From contig CAJUQP010000005.1 of NCBI GenBank assembly GCA_910588245.1, forward strand, positions 19,191-83,190: a stretch of 64,000 bases of DNA, in the 5' to 3' direction. The notes beneath the pieces were generated by a model that saw nothing but the letters and a program-made list of their open reading frames with translations, was not told the DNA's origin and ran no database searches. The DNA comes from an uncultured Muribaculaceae bacterium (GTDB taxonomy: Bacteria; Bacteroidota; Bacteroidia; Bacteroidales; Muribaculaceae). The position numbers and the translations under genes were made by a program. Positions 1-8,472 of the stretch are shown piece after piece; position 1 is the first letter of the stretch, and the number at the start of each line of letters is the position of its first letter.

Positions 1-295
1 GAGTTGAAAGTTGGGAGTTGAAAGTTGGGAGTTGAAAGTTGGGAGTTGAAAGTTGAGAGTTGAAAGATCAGGATTAAATAAAACTGATCCCATACAATCC
101 ACTACTCTCTAAACACTCAACCCTCAACCATAAACCCTCAACACTCAACCATAAATAAACCCTAAACTCTCAACCTTAAACCCTCAACACTCAACCATAA
201 ATAAACCCTAAACTCTCAACCTTAAACCCTAAACCATAAACCCTCAACCATAAATAAACCATAAACTCTCAACCATAAACCCTCAACCATAAAAA
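1..295. repeat. Bipartite minisatellite: GAGTTGAAAGTTGG array then CTCAACC/ATAAACC array
   Basis: Positions 1-70 hold five copies of a 14-bp unit (GAGTTGAAAGTTGG, last copies diverged). Positions 103-295 hold pyrimidine-strand units built from CTCAACC and ATAAACC, including a perfect 46-bp tandem duplication (135-180 and 181-226). The two halves are roughly complementary in sense (GAGTTGA against TCAACTC). The array runs to the start codon of the next gene, so any leader would consist of repeat sequence. I see no TAnnTTTG promoter in it. A similar pair of arrays lies at 58510-58828. Confidence 0.9.
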
Positions 296-814
296 ATGGC
301 AATCATAAAATCAGTAAGGGGCTTCACCCCGATAATAGGCAAGAACTGCTTCCTCGCCGACAATGCCGCCGTAATCGGCGATGTAGTAATGGGCGACGAC
401 TGCAGCATATGGTTCTCCACGGTGATCCGTGGCGACGTCAACTCAATCCGCATGGGCAACTGCGTCAATGTGCAGGACGGCAGCGTGCTCCATACTCTCT
501 ATCAGAAATCGACCATCGAGATCGGTGACCACGTCTCCATAGGCCACAACGTAGTGATCCACGGAGCCAAAATCAAAGACTATGCCCTGATAGGCATGGG
601 TGCCGTCGTAATGGACGACGCGGAGGTTGGTGAAGGGGCCATAGTCGCGGCCGGATCAGTAGTACTCAGCCGCACAAAGATAGGCCCCCACGAACTCTGG
701 GGAGGCTGTCCCGCCAAGTTCATCAAGATGGTCGAGCCTGAGAAAGCCAAGGAGATGAACATAAAGATAGCCAACAACTATCTGATGTATTCGAAATGGT
801 ATGAGGAGGAATAA
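296..814 (+). CDS. Gamma-carbonic anhydrase family / hexapeptide-repeat protein
   Basis: A 172-residue left-handed beta-helix protein of the YrdA/PaaY/CaiE group, a full-length single-domain member. Hexapeptide-type turns run through most of the chain. The three metal-ligand histidines of gamma-class carbonic anhydrases are in place at H66, H84 and H89 (motif GDHVSIGHNVVIHG). Known members bind Zn or Fe, and some hydrate CO2 or hydrolyse thioesters, but many have no measured activity. It is cytoplasmic, with no signal peptide. Its 3' end overlaps the next gene by 14 nt, suggesting co-translation. The neighbours are sugar-nucleotide genes, so an acyltransferase-like role on the same fold is possible, but the intact histidines favour the carbonic anhydrase branch. 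Confidence 0.85.
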   Translation: MAIIKSVRGFTPIIGKNCFLADNAAVIGDVVMGDDCSIWFSTVIRGDVNSIRMGNCVNVQDGSVLHTLYQKSTIEIGDHVSIGHNVVIHGAKIKDYALIGMGAVVMDDAEVGEGAIVAAGSVVLSRTKIGPHELWGGCPAKFIKMVEPEKAKEMNIKIANNYLMYSKWYEEE

Positions 815-1259
815 TTCCTCCGATTCCACTCTCAGCGGAAAGGTTTATGGTCACGGCTTCCCCGTGATCATAGACCTTCCCTGTTTTTCCGACTCCAGGG
901 GTTCGCTTGCTGTGGCGGAAGGAAACGTGGCACTCCCATTCTCCGTGAAGAGGGCGTTCTGGATCTACGGTGTCCCCTCCGGCCGTGGCCGTGGAGGCCA
1001 TGCCCACCGTCGTCAGTGGCAGCTCATCACGGCTGTGGCCGGAGCCTTGACAGTGATCCTCGATAACGGCGACACCACCCGCCACTACCGCCTTGACTCC
1101 CCCCGGAAAGCGCTTCTCATCCCTCCGGGAATCTGGAATATCCTCGAAAATTTTTCTCCGGACACCGTGTGCCTCGTGCTCGCCTCCGGCGAATACGACG
1201 AAAGTGAGTATATCCGAGAATATCCCGACTTCATCACCTTCATCAACGGTCACACCTGA
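801..1259 (+). CDS. FdtA-like dTDP-sugar 3,4-ketoisomerase (cupin, WxcM family)
   Basis: A 152-residue cupin. In FdtA, TDP-4-keto-6-deoxyglucose is isomerised to the 3-keto sugar that a PLP aminotransferase then uses. The family signature is visible: RGxLA at 33-38, YGVP at 56-59, RGGHAHR at 64-70 with H67 and H69 as likely active-site residues, LIPPGIW at 106-112 and VCLVLAS followed by YDESEYIR near 123-139. The start ATG at 801 lies inside the end of the preceding gene in another frame. The aminotransferase partner follows two genes later. Substrate is inferred from the family; dTDP-glucose synthesis genes are not in the window. Confidence 0.85.
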   Translation: MRRNNSSDSTLSGKVYGHGFPVIIDLPCFSDSRGSLAVAEGNVALPFSVKRAFWIYGVPSGRGRGGHAHRRQWQLITAVAGALTVILDNGDTTRHYRLDSPRKALLIPPGIWNILENFSPDTVCLVLASGEYDESEYIREYPDFITFINGHT

Positions 1260-1292
1260 ACAATCCACCCCTCCATTCCATATCATGACATT

Positions 1293-2249
1293 ATGACGCA
1301 TATAGAGATCCGCCCATACGATGCCACAATGACGGAAGAATGGGATAGATTCGTCCTTAATTCGCGCAACGCGACATTCCTTCATCAGCGCGGCTACATG
1401 GACTATCACGCCGACCGCTTCCCCGACCGCTCCCTTGTGGCGCTGCGCAAAGGGAGGATCATAGCCGCACTGCCCGCCTCCGGGACCGGTGACACGGTCT
1501 GTTCGCATCCCGGCCTGACCTACGGTGGATTGCTGCTCGGCGAGGAAGCCACGGCCGCACGCGTCATGAAGATACTGGAGGGGATGTGCGCCCGTTATGC
1601 CTCCGGAGGCTTCAGGACGCTCGTCTACCGTCCGGTGCCTCATATCTACCACCGTATCCCTGCAGAGGAGGACCTTTACACACTCTTCCGGCTCGGAGCC
1701 GTGCTCGACGGCAGGTCGCCGTCGACAGCCGTAGTCTCCTTCCGCCGTCTGCCGTTTGGACGGGAACGGCGCAATGGGATACGTAAGGCTATGGTGTCCG
1801 CGACTGAAATAGGTCAATCCGACGATTTTGCCACATTCTGGAAAATCCTGGAAGAAAACCTCATGACCGGCCATAACACTGTGCCTGTCCACTCGCTCGC
1901 AGAGATTCAACTGCTCGCCTCGCGCTTCCCGGGCAATATCCGCCTCTATACCGCCACGCAACATTCGCAGACCGTAGCCGGATGCGTGCTCTACGACACC
2001 GGAGAAGTGATACATACACAGTACATCTCCGCAAGTCCCCGAGGCAAGGCCTCCGGCGCCCTCGACCTGCTCTTCTCCACCCTGCTCGACAATATCCCGC
2101 CCGGATGCCGTTATTTCGATTTCGGCACCTCAGCGCTCGAAAGATATCGCCTCAACGAGACCCTCATCCATCAGAAAGAGGGATTCGGCGCGCGAACCGT
2201 CTGCTACGACACCTACCGTCTCGACCTTACCGCTCTCAAAGCCATATGA
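1293..2249 (+). CDS. GNAT / FemAB-like acyltransferase
   Basis: A 318-residue cytoplasmic protein with the double-GNAT look of FemAB/BioF2-like acetyltransferases: an N-terminal half with a [19 protein letters not shown] motif near 30-45 and a C-terminal half with [17 protein letters not shown] followed by a region rich in small residues (about 225-260). It sits between the FdtA-like isomerase and the aminotransferase, overlapping the latter at ATGA, so it may acylate the new amino sugar. In the characterised Fdt pathway that step is done by a hexapeptide-repeat enzyme, so this would be a non-homologous replacement. Substrate is not determinable from sequence. Confidence 0.7.
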   Translation: MTHIEIRPYDATMTEEWDRFVLNSRNATFLHQRGYMDYHADRFPDRSLVALRKGRIIAALPASGTGDTVCSHPGLTYGGLLLGEEATAARVMKILEGMCARYASGGFRTLVYRPVPHIYHRIPAEEDLYTLFRLGAVLDGRSPSTAVVSFRRLPFGRERRNGIRKAMVSATEIGQSDDFATFWKILEENLMTGHNTVPVHSLAEIQLLASRFPGNIRLYTATQHSQTVAGCVLYDTGEVIHTQYISASPRGKASGALDLLFSTLLDNIPPGCRYFDFGTSALERYRLNETLIHQKEGFGARTVCYDTYRLDLTALKAI

Positions 2250-3367
2250 AAAGTATGAGAATCCCTTACCTTGATTTGAAAAGAAACGGAAATCTCCACG
2301 CATCGGAGATCAACGAGGCAGTCTTACGTGCGGCCGGTTCCGGATACTATCTGCTCGGTAAAGAGACCGCGGCTTTCGAGGAGGAGTATGCCCAATATAT
2401 TGGGACACGCTTCGCCGTAGGCTGCGGCAACGGACTCGACGCTCTCTATCTCATCATGCGCGCATATATGGAATTGAGAATCATACGTCCCGATGATGAA
2501 GTCATCGTCCCTTCCAACACCTACATAGCCACTATCCTTGCCATATCGAGGGCCGGCCTCACCCCTGTGCTTGCCGAGCCAGATCCCGTTACGTGCCAGA
2601 TCTCTCCGGATGCGGTCACGAAAGCCATCACGCCACGCACCCGCGCCGTGATGATAGTTCATCTCTACGGGCGCTGCGCATGGACGCCCGGGATCCGGGA
2701 TATATGCCGTGAGCACGGACTGCTCCTCATTGAGGACAACGCACAGGCCCACGGATGTGTCTGCGACGGTCATCGCACCGGATCACTCGGCAACGCCGCT
2801 GCCCACAGTTTCTATCCGACAAAAAACCTGGGGGCGCTCGGCGACGGCGGAGCCGTCACCACCGACGATCCCGCGCTCGCATCCACGGTGAGGGCACTTG
2901 GCAATTACGGATCGGCAAGAAAATATGTTTTCAGATATAAAGGTGTGAACTCCCGTCTCGATGAGATCCAGGCTGCGATACTGCGCGTGAAGCTGCGCTA
3001 TCTCGACGAGGACAACGCCCGAAGACAGCGACTTGCAGGTATCTACAGGAATGAAATCACGAATCCGTCTGTCGCACTATCTCCCGAAGCCCCGGAAGGA
3101 GAGAATGTCTACCATATTTTTCCTATTTTCTCATCACATCGCGACGAACTTCAGCAATACCTTCTTCAAAACGGCATACAGACCATGATCCACTATCCTC
3201 TCCCCCCACACCGTCAGGAATGCTATGCAGAATGGCGCGGCCAAAGCTACCCCGTAAGCGAACGCCTCCATGCCACGGAGCTGTCCCTCCCCCTCTATCC
3301 AGCCCTCTCCGATACCGAAATTCTCTCCATTGCCCGCGCCATCAATTCCTGGCATCCCCTTTCATAG
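2246..3367 (+). CDS. DegT/DnrJ/EryC1 family PLP-dependent sugar aminotransferase (FdtB-like)
   Basis: A 373-residue type-I-fold aminotransferase that transfers an amino group from glutamate to a keto-sugar nucleotide. Visible signatures are the GNGLDAL start of the large domain (61-67), IEDNAQAHG with the PLP-contacting aspartate at D164, and [16 protein letters not shown] with the Schiff-base lysine at K193. The C-terminal part contains [16 protein letters not shown], standard for the family. I chose the ATG at 2246 because it forms an ATGA overlap with the GNAT stop and gives the usual [13 protein letters not shown] beginning; the same frame is open much further upstream. With the FdtA-like isomerase it would make a 3-amino-3,6-dideoxyhexose. 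Confidence 0.9.
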   Translation: MKSMRIPYLDLKRNGNLHASEINEAVLRAAGSGYYLLGKETAAFEEEYAQYIGTRFAVGCGNGLDALYLIMRAYMELRIIRPDDEVIVPSNTYIATILAISRAGLTPVLAEPDPVTCQISPDAVTKAITPRTRAVMIVHLYGRCAWTPGIRDICREHGLLLIEDNAQAHGCVCDGHRTGSLGNAAAHSFYPTKNLGALGDGGAVTTDDPALASTVRALGNYGSARKYVFRYKGVNSRLDEIQAAILRVKLRYLDEDNARRQRLAGIYRNEITNPSVALSPEAPEGENVYHIFPIFSSHRDELQQYLLQNGIQTMIHYPLPPHRQECYAEWRGQSYPVSERLHATELSLPLYPALSDTEILSIARAINSWHPLS

Positions 3368-3536
3368 ATAGTGCCACTTCAAAAGCCGAAAACAAACCAT
3401 CCCCGCCCATTCCTGCATTGTCTGGAACTATTGTAAAGGCAAGCTTTCGGTCATCGCTGTCCACACGGACGCGGAGCTGAAACAGACGGCAAAACAACGG
3501 CGACACATCAAAAATCAGAAAAAAAAGGTGTAAAAT

Positions 3537-3567
3537 TTTGTCAAACAAATAACTTTGACTAATTTTG
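3537..3567 (+). promoter_or_regulatory. Bacteroidota-type promoter upstream of rpsU
   Basis: A TTTG at 3537-3540 and TAATTTTG at 3560-3567 are separated by 19 nt, matching the -33 TTTG / -7 TAnnTTTG consensus. The leader to the rpsU start codon would be about 85 nt. Confidence 0.75.
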
Positions 3568-3655
3568 CAACCGCAAACAGCCCTGAGGCATTGTCTTCAG
3601 GGTCTTTGCTGAATATAAACTCTGAAAAATTAACAAAAAAAGTAACTCATAACAA

Positions 3656-3847
3656 ATGATTATCGTACAAGTTAAAGAGGGCGAGAACATCGAGAAAGCA
3701 CTCAAGAAGTTCAAACGCAAATTTGAAAGAACCGGCATCGTAAAAGAACTGCGCAGCCGTCAGGCATTTGAGAAGCCTTCTGTCACCAACCGCAAGAAGA
3801 TGATCAAGGCTGCCTACGTTCAGCAGCTCCGCCAGGCCGAGCAGTAA
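3656..3847 (+). CDS. rpsU: 30S ribosomal protein S21
   Basis: A 63-residue basic protein with the S21 pattern: MIIVQVKEGENIEKALKKFKRK at the N-terminus and a KPSVTNRKKMIKAAYVQQLR-type basic helix at the end. S21 joins the small-subunit platform near the 3' end of 16S rRNA and affects anti-Shine-Dalgarno accessibility. In Bacteroidota, where SD use is weak, it is one of the proteins proposed to occlude that site (literature knowledge). It has its own promoter at 3537-3567 and a strong terminator at 3932-3958, so it is probably a monocistronic, highly expressed unit. Confidence 0.97.
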   Translation: MIIVQVKEGENIEKALKKFKRKFERTGIVKELRSRQAFEKPSVTNRKKMIKAAYVQQLRQAEQ

Positions 3848-3931
3848 TCGCGCCTCCCGACACTCGTCGAGATAAATCATCTGCAACACCAGGCAATCTA
3901 TTTATAAGCCCGTCTGGACAATAGCGACACA

Positions 3932-3958
3932 CGGCTCCGGTCTCCCTGACCGGAGCCG
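3932..3958 (+). terminator. Rho-independent terminator after rpsU
   Basis: A perfect 11-bp GC-rich stem (CGGCTCCGGTC / GACCGGAGCCG) with loop TCCCT is followed by AATGTTTTT. The ATG in this U-tract (3960) is in frame with the recombinase gene but is unlikely to be its start. Confidence 0.9.
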
Positions 3959-3992
3959 AATGTTTTTAACCGCATCCCAACCATCTTGCCAA

Positions 3993-4937
3993 ATGCCGAT
4001 CGACTCTTTCATATCCTACCTTCGCTACGAGCTCAACCGCTCCCCCCTCACCGTGGAAGCCTACGGCCGCGATGTCAGGCAGTTTGTCGATTGGCTCACA
4101 TGTTTCAATCCCGCGAAATTCGATCCCTCCGATGTGACAGTCAATGATATCCGGGCCTGGCTCGCATCTTTGGCACGCACCTCGGTAACCCCGCGGTCCA
4201 TACGCAGAAAGGCCCAGAGCCTTAGAGCCTTCTTCCGCTTTCTACTGCGTCGCGGCACCATAGCCGAGAACCCCGCCTCTCGCCTCACTCTCCCGCGTCT
4301 GTCGAAAGAGCTTCCCGACGTGATACGCGCCGAACAGATAGAAGGGCTGCTACGCCTCGAGCAACAGGAGATCGATCTCGACCCGCAGAACGAGGAAGCC
4401 GTGAGAAACGGCCTCATAATCGATATGTTCTATTCCCTCGGCATACGCCGCGCCGAACTTATCGCCATCTCCGACCCCGACATCAGCATAGCCGCCGCAG
4501 AAATAAAGATCACCGGCAAGCGCTCAAAACAGAGAGTCGTGCCCGTACCACGGCAGCTTATCGGTAAAATACAGGCCTGGCAGCGGCTCCGCGACGCCAT
4601 ATGGACTTCCCTCCCCTCTCCCGTTCCACTTTTCGTGGTGAAGGGGAAAAGGATATCGCCTCAGCAGGTCTACCGCATAGTCCACCGGGAACTCGAAGGC
4701 ACCGACGCTCGCCGACGCTCCCCTCATGCCCTCCGCCATTCATTCGCCACCGCCATGCTCAACGAGGGTGCCGATATCAACACCGTGAAAGAGTTTCTCG
4801 GCCATGCGTCGCTCGCCACGACACAGATCTACACCCATATATCATTTGCCGAGATGAGAAAGGCCTACGAATCGGCCCATCCACGCGCCTGCGCACATCG
4901 CGACAAAGAAAAAGACAAAGAAAAAGAGACTTTTTAA
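3993..4937 (+). CDS. Tyrosine recombinase, XerC/XerD type
   Basis: A 314-residue site-specific recombinase with the Xer length and two-domain form. The N-terminal SAM-like core-binding domain spans about 1-85 (FISYLRYELNRSPLTVEAYGRD). The catalytic domain carries R152 (GIRRAEL), K176 in the beta-hairpin, H245 and R248 (PHALRHSFAT), H271 (GHASLATTQIYTH) and the nucleophile Y280, so all catalytic residues are present. Xer enzymes resolve chromosome dimers at dif; several paralogues occur in Bacteroidales. The ATG at 3993 is preferred to one at 3960, which lies in the rpsU terminator. The Lys/Glu-rich tail (KDKEKDKEKE) is unusual. No integrase-type N-terminal extension is present, arguing for a housekeeping role. 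Confidence 0.9.
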   Translation: MPIDSFISYLRYELNRSPLTVEAYGRDVRQFVDWLTCFNPAKFDPSDVTVNDIRAWLASLARTSVTPRSIRRKAQSLRAFFRFLLRRGTIAENPASRLTLPRLSKELPDVIRAEQIEGLLRLEQQEIDLDPQNEEAVRNGLIIDMFYSLGIRRAELIAISDPDISIAAAEIKITGKRSKQRVVPVPRQLIGKIQAWQRLRDAIWTSLPSPVPLFVVKGKRISPQQVYRIVHRELEGTDARRRSPHALRHSFATAMLNEGADINTVKEFLGHASLATTQIYTHISFAEMRKAYESAHPRACAHRDKEKDKEKETF

Positions 4938-4980
4938 AAAAAATACGCAAGAGTTAAGCCTTTCATTCGATATTTTTGTT

Positions 4981-4988
4981 TATCTTTG
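4981..4988 (+). promoter_or_regulatory. -7 element (TATCTTTG) upstream of hpf
   Basis: TATCTTTG matches TAnnTTTG and lies 94 nt before the hpf start codon. The -33 element is weak. Confidence 0.6.
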
Positions 4989-5082
4989 TAAATGAGTAAC
5001 GGCAACTCTCCAGGGCCGCAGGTGTATGCCGACGGCCGCTGATGACTCAGACGTCATAATAACCCCATAAAACTCTGCTATT

Positions 5083-5376
5083 ATGGAAGTACAGATCAAA
5101 GCGATTCATTTCGACATCTCCGACAAACTCGTTGCCTTCGTCAACAAGAAGATCGAAAAAATCACACGCCGATATGACTTCATATCCGGCGCCGAGGTAA
5201 ATCTCCGACTCGTAAAGCCAGAAACAGCAAAAAACAAAGAGGCGGGTATAAAATTCTCCGTGCCCGGAAGCCCCGACCTCTTCGCATCGAAAGTGGCCGA
5301 CTCCTTCGAGGAAGCCATCGACCTCTCGCTGGAGGCCCTTGAGCCACAGCTTGAAAAAGCTAAAGGGAAAAAGTGA
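5083..5376 (+). CDS. hpf: Ribosome hibernation-promoting factor, short form
   Basis: A 97-residue HPF/YfiA-family protein (beta-alpha-beta-beta-beta-alpha fold). It binds in the mRNA/tRNA channel of the 30S subunit in stationary phase and inactivates ribosomes. The sequence shows the family start MEVQIKAIHFDISDKLVAFVNKK, a helix rich in Lys and a second helix VADSFEEAIDLSLEALEPQLEK. It lacks the C-terminal dimerisation domain of long HPF, so it would act like the short form. It has its own promoter and a strong terminator immediately downstream. Confidence 0.92.
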   Translation: MEVQIKAIHFDISDKLVAFVNKKIEKITRRYDFISGAEVNLRLVKPETAKNKEAGIKFSVPGSPDLFASKVADSFEEAIDLSLEALEPQLEKAKGKK

Positions 5377-5407
5377 ATCTGACATAACACATTCCACCAC
5401 CCATCCT

Positions 5408-5442
5408 CGCCCGTCTTCCCGTCGTCTTGCGGAAGACGGGCG
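5408..5442 (+). terminator. Terminator after hpf
   Basis: A perfect 12-bp stem (CGCCCGTCTTCC / GGAAGACGGGCG) with an 11-nt loop, followed by TTCTTA. The trailing T-run is short. Confidence 0.75.
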
Positions 5443-5448
5443 TTCTTA

Positions 5449-5778
5449 GAAGTTGTTTAAAAAGCAACGTTAAATTTTGGGTCGCAGTCCCGGAGCAGAT
5501 TTTTTCTTGCAGGTGAAGGAGCATAGCGGGCTATGTGACTGAACCAAAAGGAAAAATATGCCCGGGAATGCGAGTCCGGAACTATCTTTAAACCAGTGTA
5601 ATGTTAAACATATTAACATATGAAGCTGACCGGAAATGAAAGTTACCTTAAGTCCGGCACTTTTTTGTTAAAATCCAATCGCGGCGCAGTCACATAGCCC
5701 GCTATGCTCCTTTGCCTTAATCGGATTTTAACTAAAAAATTGCCGCCCATAATTTAACGTTCATTTTTAAACAACTTC
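5449..5778. mobile_element. 330-bp non-coding inverted-repeat element (MITE-like)
   Basis: The ends are imperfect inverted repeats beginning GAAGTTGTTTAAA and continuing for about 30 bp to ACGTTAAATT. An internal perfect 24-bp inverted pair (5518-5541 and 5687-5710) contains the near-palindrome CATAGCGGGCTATG. The element is flanked by TTA on both sides (5446-5448, 5779-5781), compatible with a 3-bp target duplication. No ORF of note lies inside. It fills the whole hpf-mltG gap. It could be a MITE whose transposase is elsewhere, or a large structured RNA or terminator; the terminal symmetry and flanking repeat favour the first. Confidence 0.65.
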
Positions 5779-5825
5779 TTAAAGAAACAATCCACACAAA
5801 GACGCGACTTCCACGGTCTCCACTC

Positions 5826-6842
5826 ATGAAGAAACCCGCCGCAATCATCCTGTCTGCCATAACCCTGGCAATCGTAATCCTACTCATCTATTTTCTCCCC
5901 ATGCTTCTGAAGGGGGCGCCTTCCGATGCGATAATCCGCATACCCGCGGGCGCCACAAAAGAGAACGTCAGAGACTCCCTCGCCAGATACCTGGGCGAAG
6001 ACTATGCCACCCAGACCATGCGCGCGGCCTCGCTTATGCGTGCCGACGACTTCTCCTCCCGCCATGGTGCGTATCTCATAGCCGAAGGCACATCCCCTCT
6101 CCGCGCACAGAGGAAACTTGCCAAAGGAGCGCAGCAGCCTCTCACTATCACTGTCAACGGATTCAGGTCGCTGGCAACGCTCTCCGACCGCATCTCGCGC
6201 CGACTTGATTTCACTGCCGACTCGCTCTCGCGCGCCGCATCCGAGCCACGGCTACTCGCCGGCTACGGCTTGCTCCCGGAGCAGGCACTCGCCCTCTTCA
6301 TCGATGACTCCTATGAACTGTACTGGTCGGCATCGCCCGGGCAACTCCTGGAGAAGATAGGCGCCAACTACGACCGGGTGTGGAACGACAGCCGCAAAGC
6401 CAAGGCCGAGGCACTCGGCCTCTCCCCAGCCGAAGTAATGACGATATGCTCCATAGTAGATGAGGAGAGCAACAAGCTCGATGAAAAAGGGAAGATCGGC
6501 CGTCTCTACATCAACCGTCTGCGCAAGGGGATGCCGCTACAGGCTGATCCCACCGTGCGTTTCGCCCTTGGCGACTTCACGATACGCCGCGTGAAAGGGG
6601 AACACCTGAAAGTCGAATCTCCCTACAATACCTACCGCAACCGGGGTCTCCCCCCCGGGCCTATACGCACCACAAGCGTGGCTACTATCGACGCGGTGCT
6701 CGACTCCGAGCCATCCGGCCATCTCTACATGTGCGCGAAAGAGGATTTCTCCGGACGCCACAACTTCGCGGCCACATATGCCGAACACCAGGCCAACGCC
6801 CGACGCTACCAGCAGGAGCTCAACCGTCGGGGCATAAAATAA
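5826..6842 (+). CDS. mltG: Endolytic transglycosylase MltG (YceG-like)
   Basis: A 338-residue membrane-anchored lytic transglycosylase that cuts nascent glycan strands and sets peptidoglycan chain length. One N-terminal TM segment (about 6-27) is followed by a periplasmic LysM-like region and the catalytic YceG domain. The motif SIVDEES at 209-215 holds the catalytic acidic residue, followed by YINRLRKGMPLQADPTVRFALGD, which is highly characteristic. The C-terminus (SPYNTYRNRGLPPGPI) also fits. The gene lies directly after the inverted-repeat element and no clear promoter is seen between them, so the element may influence its transcription. Confidence 0.93.
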   Translation: MKKPAAIILSAITLAIVILLIYFLPMLLKGAPSDAIIRIPAGATKENVRDSLARYLGEDYATQTMRAASLMRADDFSSRHGAYLIAEGTSPLRAQRKLAKGAQQPLTITVNGFRSLATLSDRISRRLDFTADSLSRAASEPRLLAGYGLLPEQALALFIDDSYELYWSASPGQLLEKIGANYDRVWNDSRKAKAEALGLSPAEVMTICSIVDEESNKLDEKGKIGRLYINRLRKGMPLQADPTVRFALGDFTIRRVKGEHLKVESPYNTYRNRGLPPGPIRTTSVATIDAVLDSEPSGHLYMCAKEDFSGRHNFAATYAEHQANARRYQQELNRRGIK

Positions 6843-6855
6843 AGCGACTCATGTT

Positions 6856-7080
6856 ATGGAAATGATCAACACCTACGACAGCCTGCCTCAGGCATATATC
6901 GATAAGGGAATGCTCGAGAGCAACGGCATCCCGGCAGTGGTCCAGGCCGACGCTCTCTCGCAGATATTTCCCGGACCGGCCGGAGCCGGGCTCGGCACAA
7001 TAAAGCTATTTGTGCCCGAAAAGGATATGGCTATGGCATCCAGCCTGCTTTTTCCGGACTGCGAGGCGAAAAAGGACTAA
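6856..7080 (+). CDS. DUF2007 small protein
   Basis: A 74-residue cytoplasmic protein. The pattern TYDSLPQAYIDKGMLESNGIPAVVQ followed by a hydrophobic IKLFVPEKDMAMASSLL strand-helix matches DUF2007 ('putative signal transducing protein'), in which the N-terminal half resembles a short ferredoxin-like fold. Function is unknown. It follows mltG by 13 nt and is probably its operon partner. Confidence 0.8.
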   Translation: MEMINTYDSLPQAYIDKGMLESNGIPAVVQADALSQIFPGPAGAGLGTIKLFVPEKDMAMASSLLFPDCEAKKD

Positions 7081-7137
7081 ACATCGCTATTATTGGCATA
7101 ATCGTGCCGCATGGTTTCAAAATCGGCGGATTTTCAC

Positions 7138-7145
7138 TAATTTTG
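7138..7145 (+). promoter_or_regulatory. -7 element (TAATTTTG) upstream of the DUF4421 gene
   Basis: TAATTTTG lies 46 nt before the ATG at 7192. It probably starts an operon of the DUF4421 gene, the sugar transporter and the kinase. Confidence 0.7.
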
Positions 7146-7191
7146 CAGAAAAATACAGATACACACTCCAACACACCACCTCACGGATTTG

Positions 7192-8448
7192 ATGAGACCA
7201 CTGGCCCTTATCTTGATGATCGTATCATTATGCGCGACAGCCTCGGCATCGGGGTCTGACACAACCATACTTGTCGGTAAGGTCATATCCCATGAGCCGG
7301 GACAAGTGGCAGACACCCGCGTGAAGGCCATGACCGACAGTCTCCCCGCCGGTATCCTGTCAGCTTTCACCCCGCGCGTATCCGGCGTCTCAGCTCCTGT
7401 TCCCGCAGGCGACACCATACGGCCTATATATCAGTCAATCGAACAGATATGGTGGTTCAACAGGCTGAAAAACATGACGCTCGACTTGAAAGACACGACC
7501 GTCATATATCCAAGGTTCATAAAATTCTGTGTGGATGTCTACAACTGGGGCGACCATTTTTTCAACCCTTACGATCCGGAATACGTGGAAGGAACCGGAA
7601 AACGGTGGAAGGCACGTGTGGTCAACGACAACTGGCTCGACAGTTATGCCATGCGTTTCCCCGACAAGATGTCGGTTTCCATGCTCAGCAACCCATACTC
7701 CAACCTCGGAGGATACATACAATACATGGCAGTGAGTGTAGGCTACACCTACGACATGGGAAAGATATTCGGAACCGCACCCCTCAACCATAAGAAATGG
7801 GAGTTCGGATTCAACTGTGCCCGCTTCAACATCGATCTCTATTATCAGGAGAACGAAGGGGGGACATATCTGCGCAAATTCGGCAACTACAAGCACGGAC
7901 GGCTTATAAAGATAAAATTCCCCGGAGTCAAGCTAAAAACATCAGGCCTTGACGCCATATATTTCTTCAACAACCGCCGGTATTCCCATGGTGCTGCCTA
8001 CAATTTCTCGAAGTTCCAGAAACGCAGCCAGGGATCGGTCATCGCCGGCTTCTCCTACACCAACATCAAGCTCTCGTTCGATTTCACGCAGCTTCCGGAA
8101 GAACTGAAACCGTACCTGACGGTGTCAGAGAAAAACTATCTTTTCCACTACGATTCTTATGCCGCCATGATCGGGTATGGCTACAATTGCGTCATCAATC
8201 CACACCTTCTCTACAATATCACCGTCACCCCTTCATTCGGAGCCTCACACTGCTATGAGGATTCGCAGGAGGGGGAGAAATGGCTGTTCTCGATGAATAT
8301 ATCCGCACGCACATCGCTGACCTATAATCTTGGCAATTGGTTTTTCGGTCTCATAGCCAAGATGAACGGCCACTGGTATAAGAGCGGCACATATTCCCTG
8401 TTCAGCTCCATTGAGAACTTCTCGGCAAACATCGGCATACGCTTCTGA
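7192..8448 (+). CDS. DUF4421 family outer-membrane protein
   Basis: A 418-residue secreted protein: signal peptide (MRPLALILMIVSLCATASAS), then a region of alternating aromatic/polar beta-strands ending in phenylalanine (ANIGIRF), as in outer-membrane barrels. The block DVYNWGDHFFNPYDPEYVEGTGK and the YYQENEGGTYLRKFG region are typical of DUF4421, a Bacteroidales family of unknown function. I start at the ATG at 7192; an in-frame TTG lies one codon earlier. The sugar transporter follows by 25 nt, so a link with sugar uptake is possible but unproven. Confidence 0.8.
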   Translation: MRPLALILMIVSLCATASASGSDTTILVGKVISHEPGQVADTRVKAMTDSLPAGILSAFTPRVSGVSAPVPAGDTIRPIYQSIEQIWWFNRLKNMTLDLKDTTVIYPRFIKFCVDVYNWGDHFFNPYDPEYVEGTGKRWKARVVNDNWLDSYAMRFPDKMSVSMLSNPYSNLGGYIQYMAVSVGYTYDMGKIFGTAPLNHKKWEFGFNCARFNIDLYYQENEGGTYLRKFGNYKHGRLIKIKFPGVKLKTSGLDAIYFFNNRRYSHGAAYNFSKFQKRSQGSVIAGFSYTNIKLSFDFTQLPEELKPYLTVSEKNYLFHYDSYAAMIGYGYNCVINPHLLYNITVTPSFGASHCYEDSQEGEKWLFSMNISARTSLTYNLGNWFFGLIAKMNGHWYKSGTYSLFSSIENFSANIGIRF

Positions 8449-8472
8449 CTTCTACACCACAATGAGACAGAA

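Noticed and set aside
1..295. CRISPR-like array
   Set aside because: Units are contiguous 14-bp or 7-bp variants without unique spacers, and no cas genes are present.
723..2015. 430-codon minus-strand ORF over the sugar-gene cluster
   Set aside because: It is antisense to four well-supported genes and shows no family motif; a by-product of GC-rich codon use.
3960..3992. Upstream ATG for the Xer recombinase
   Set aside because: It lies in the T-run of the rpsU terminator; the ATG at 3993 matches the family's N-terminus.
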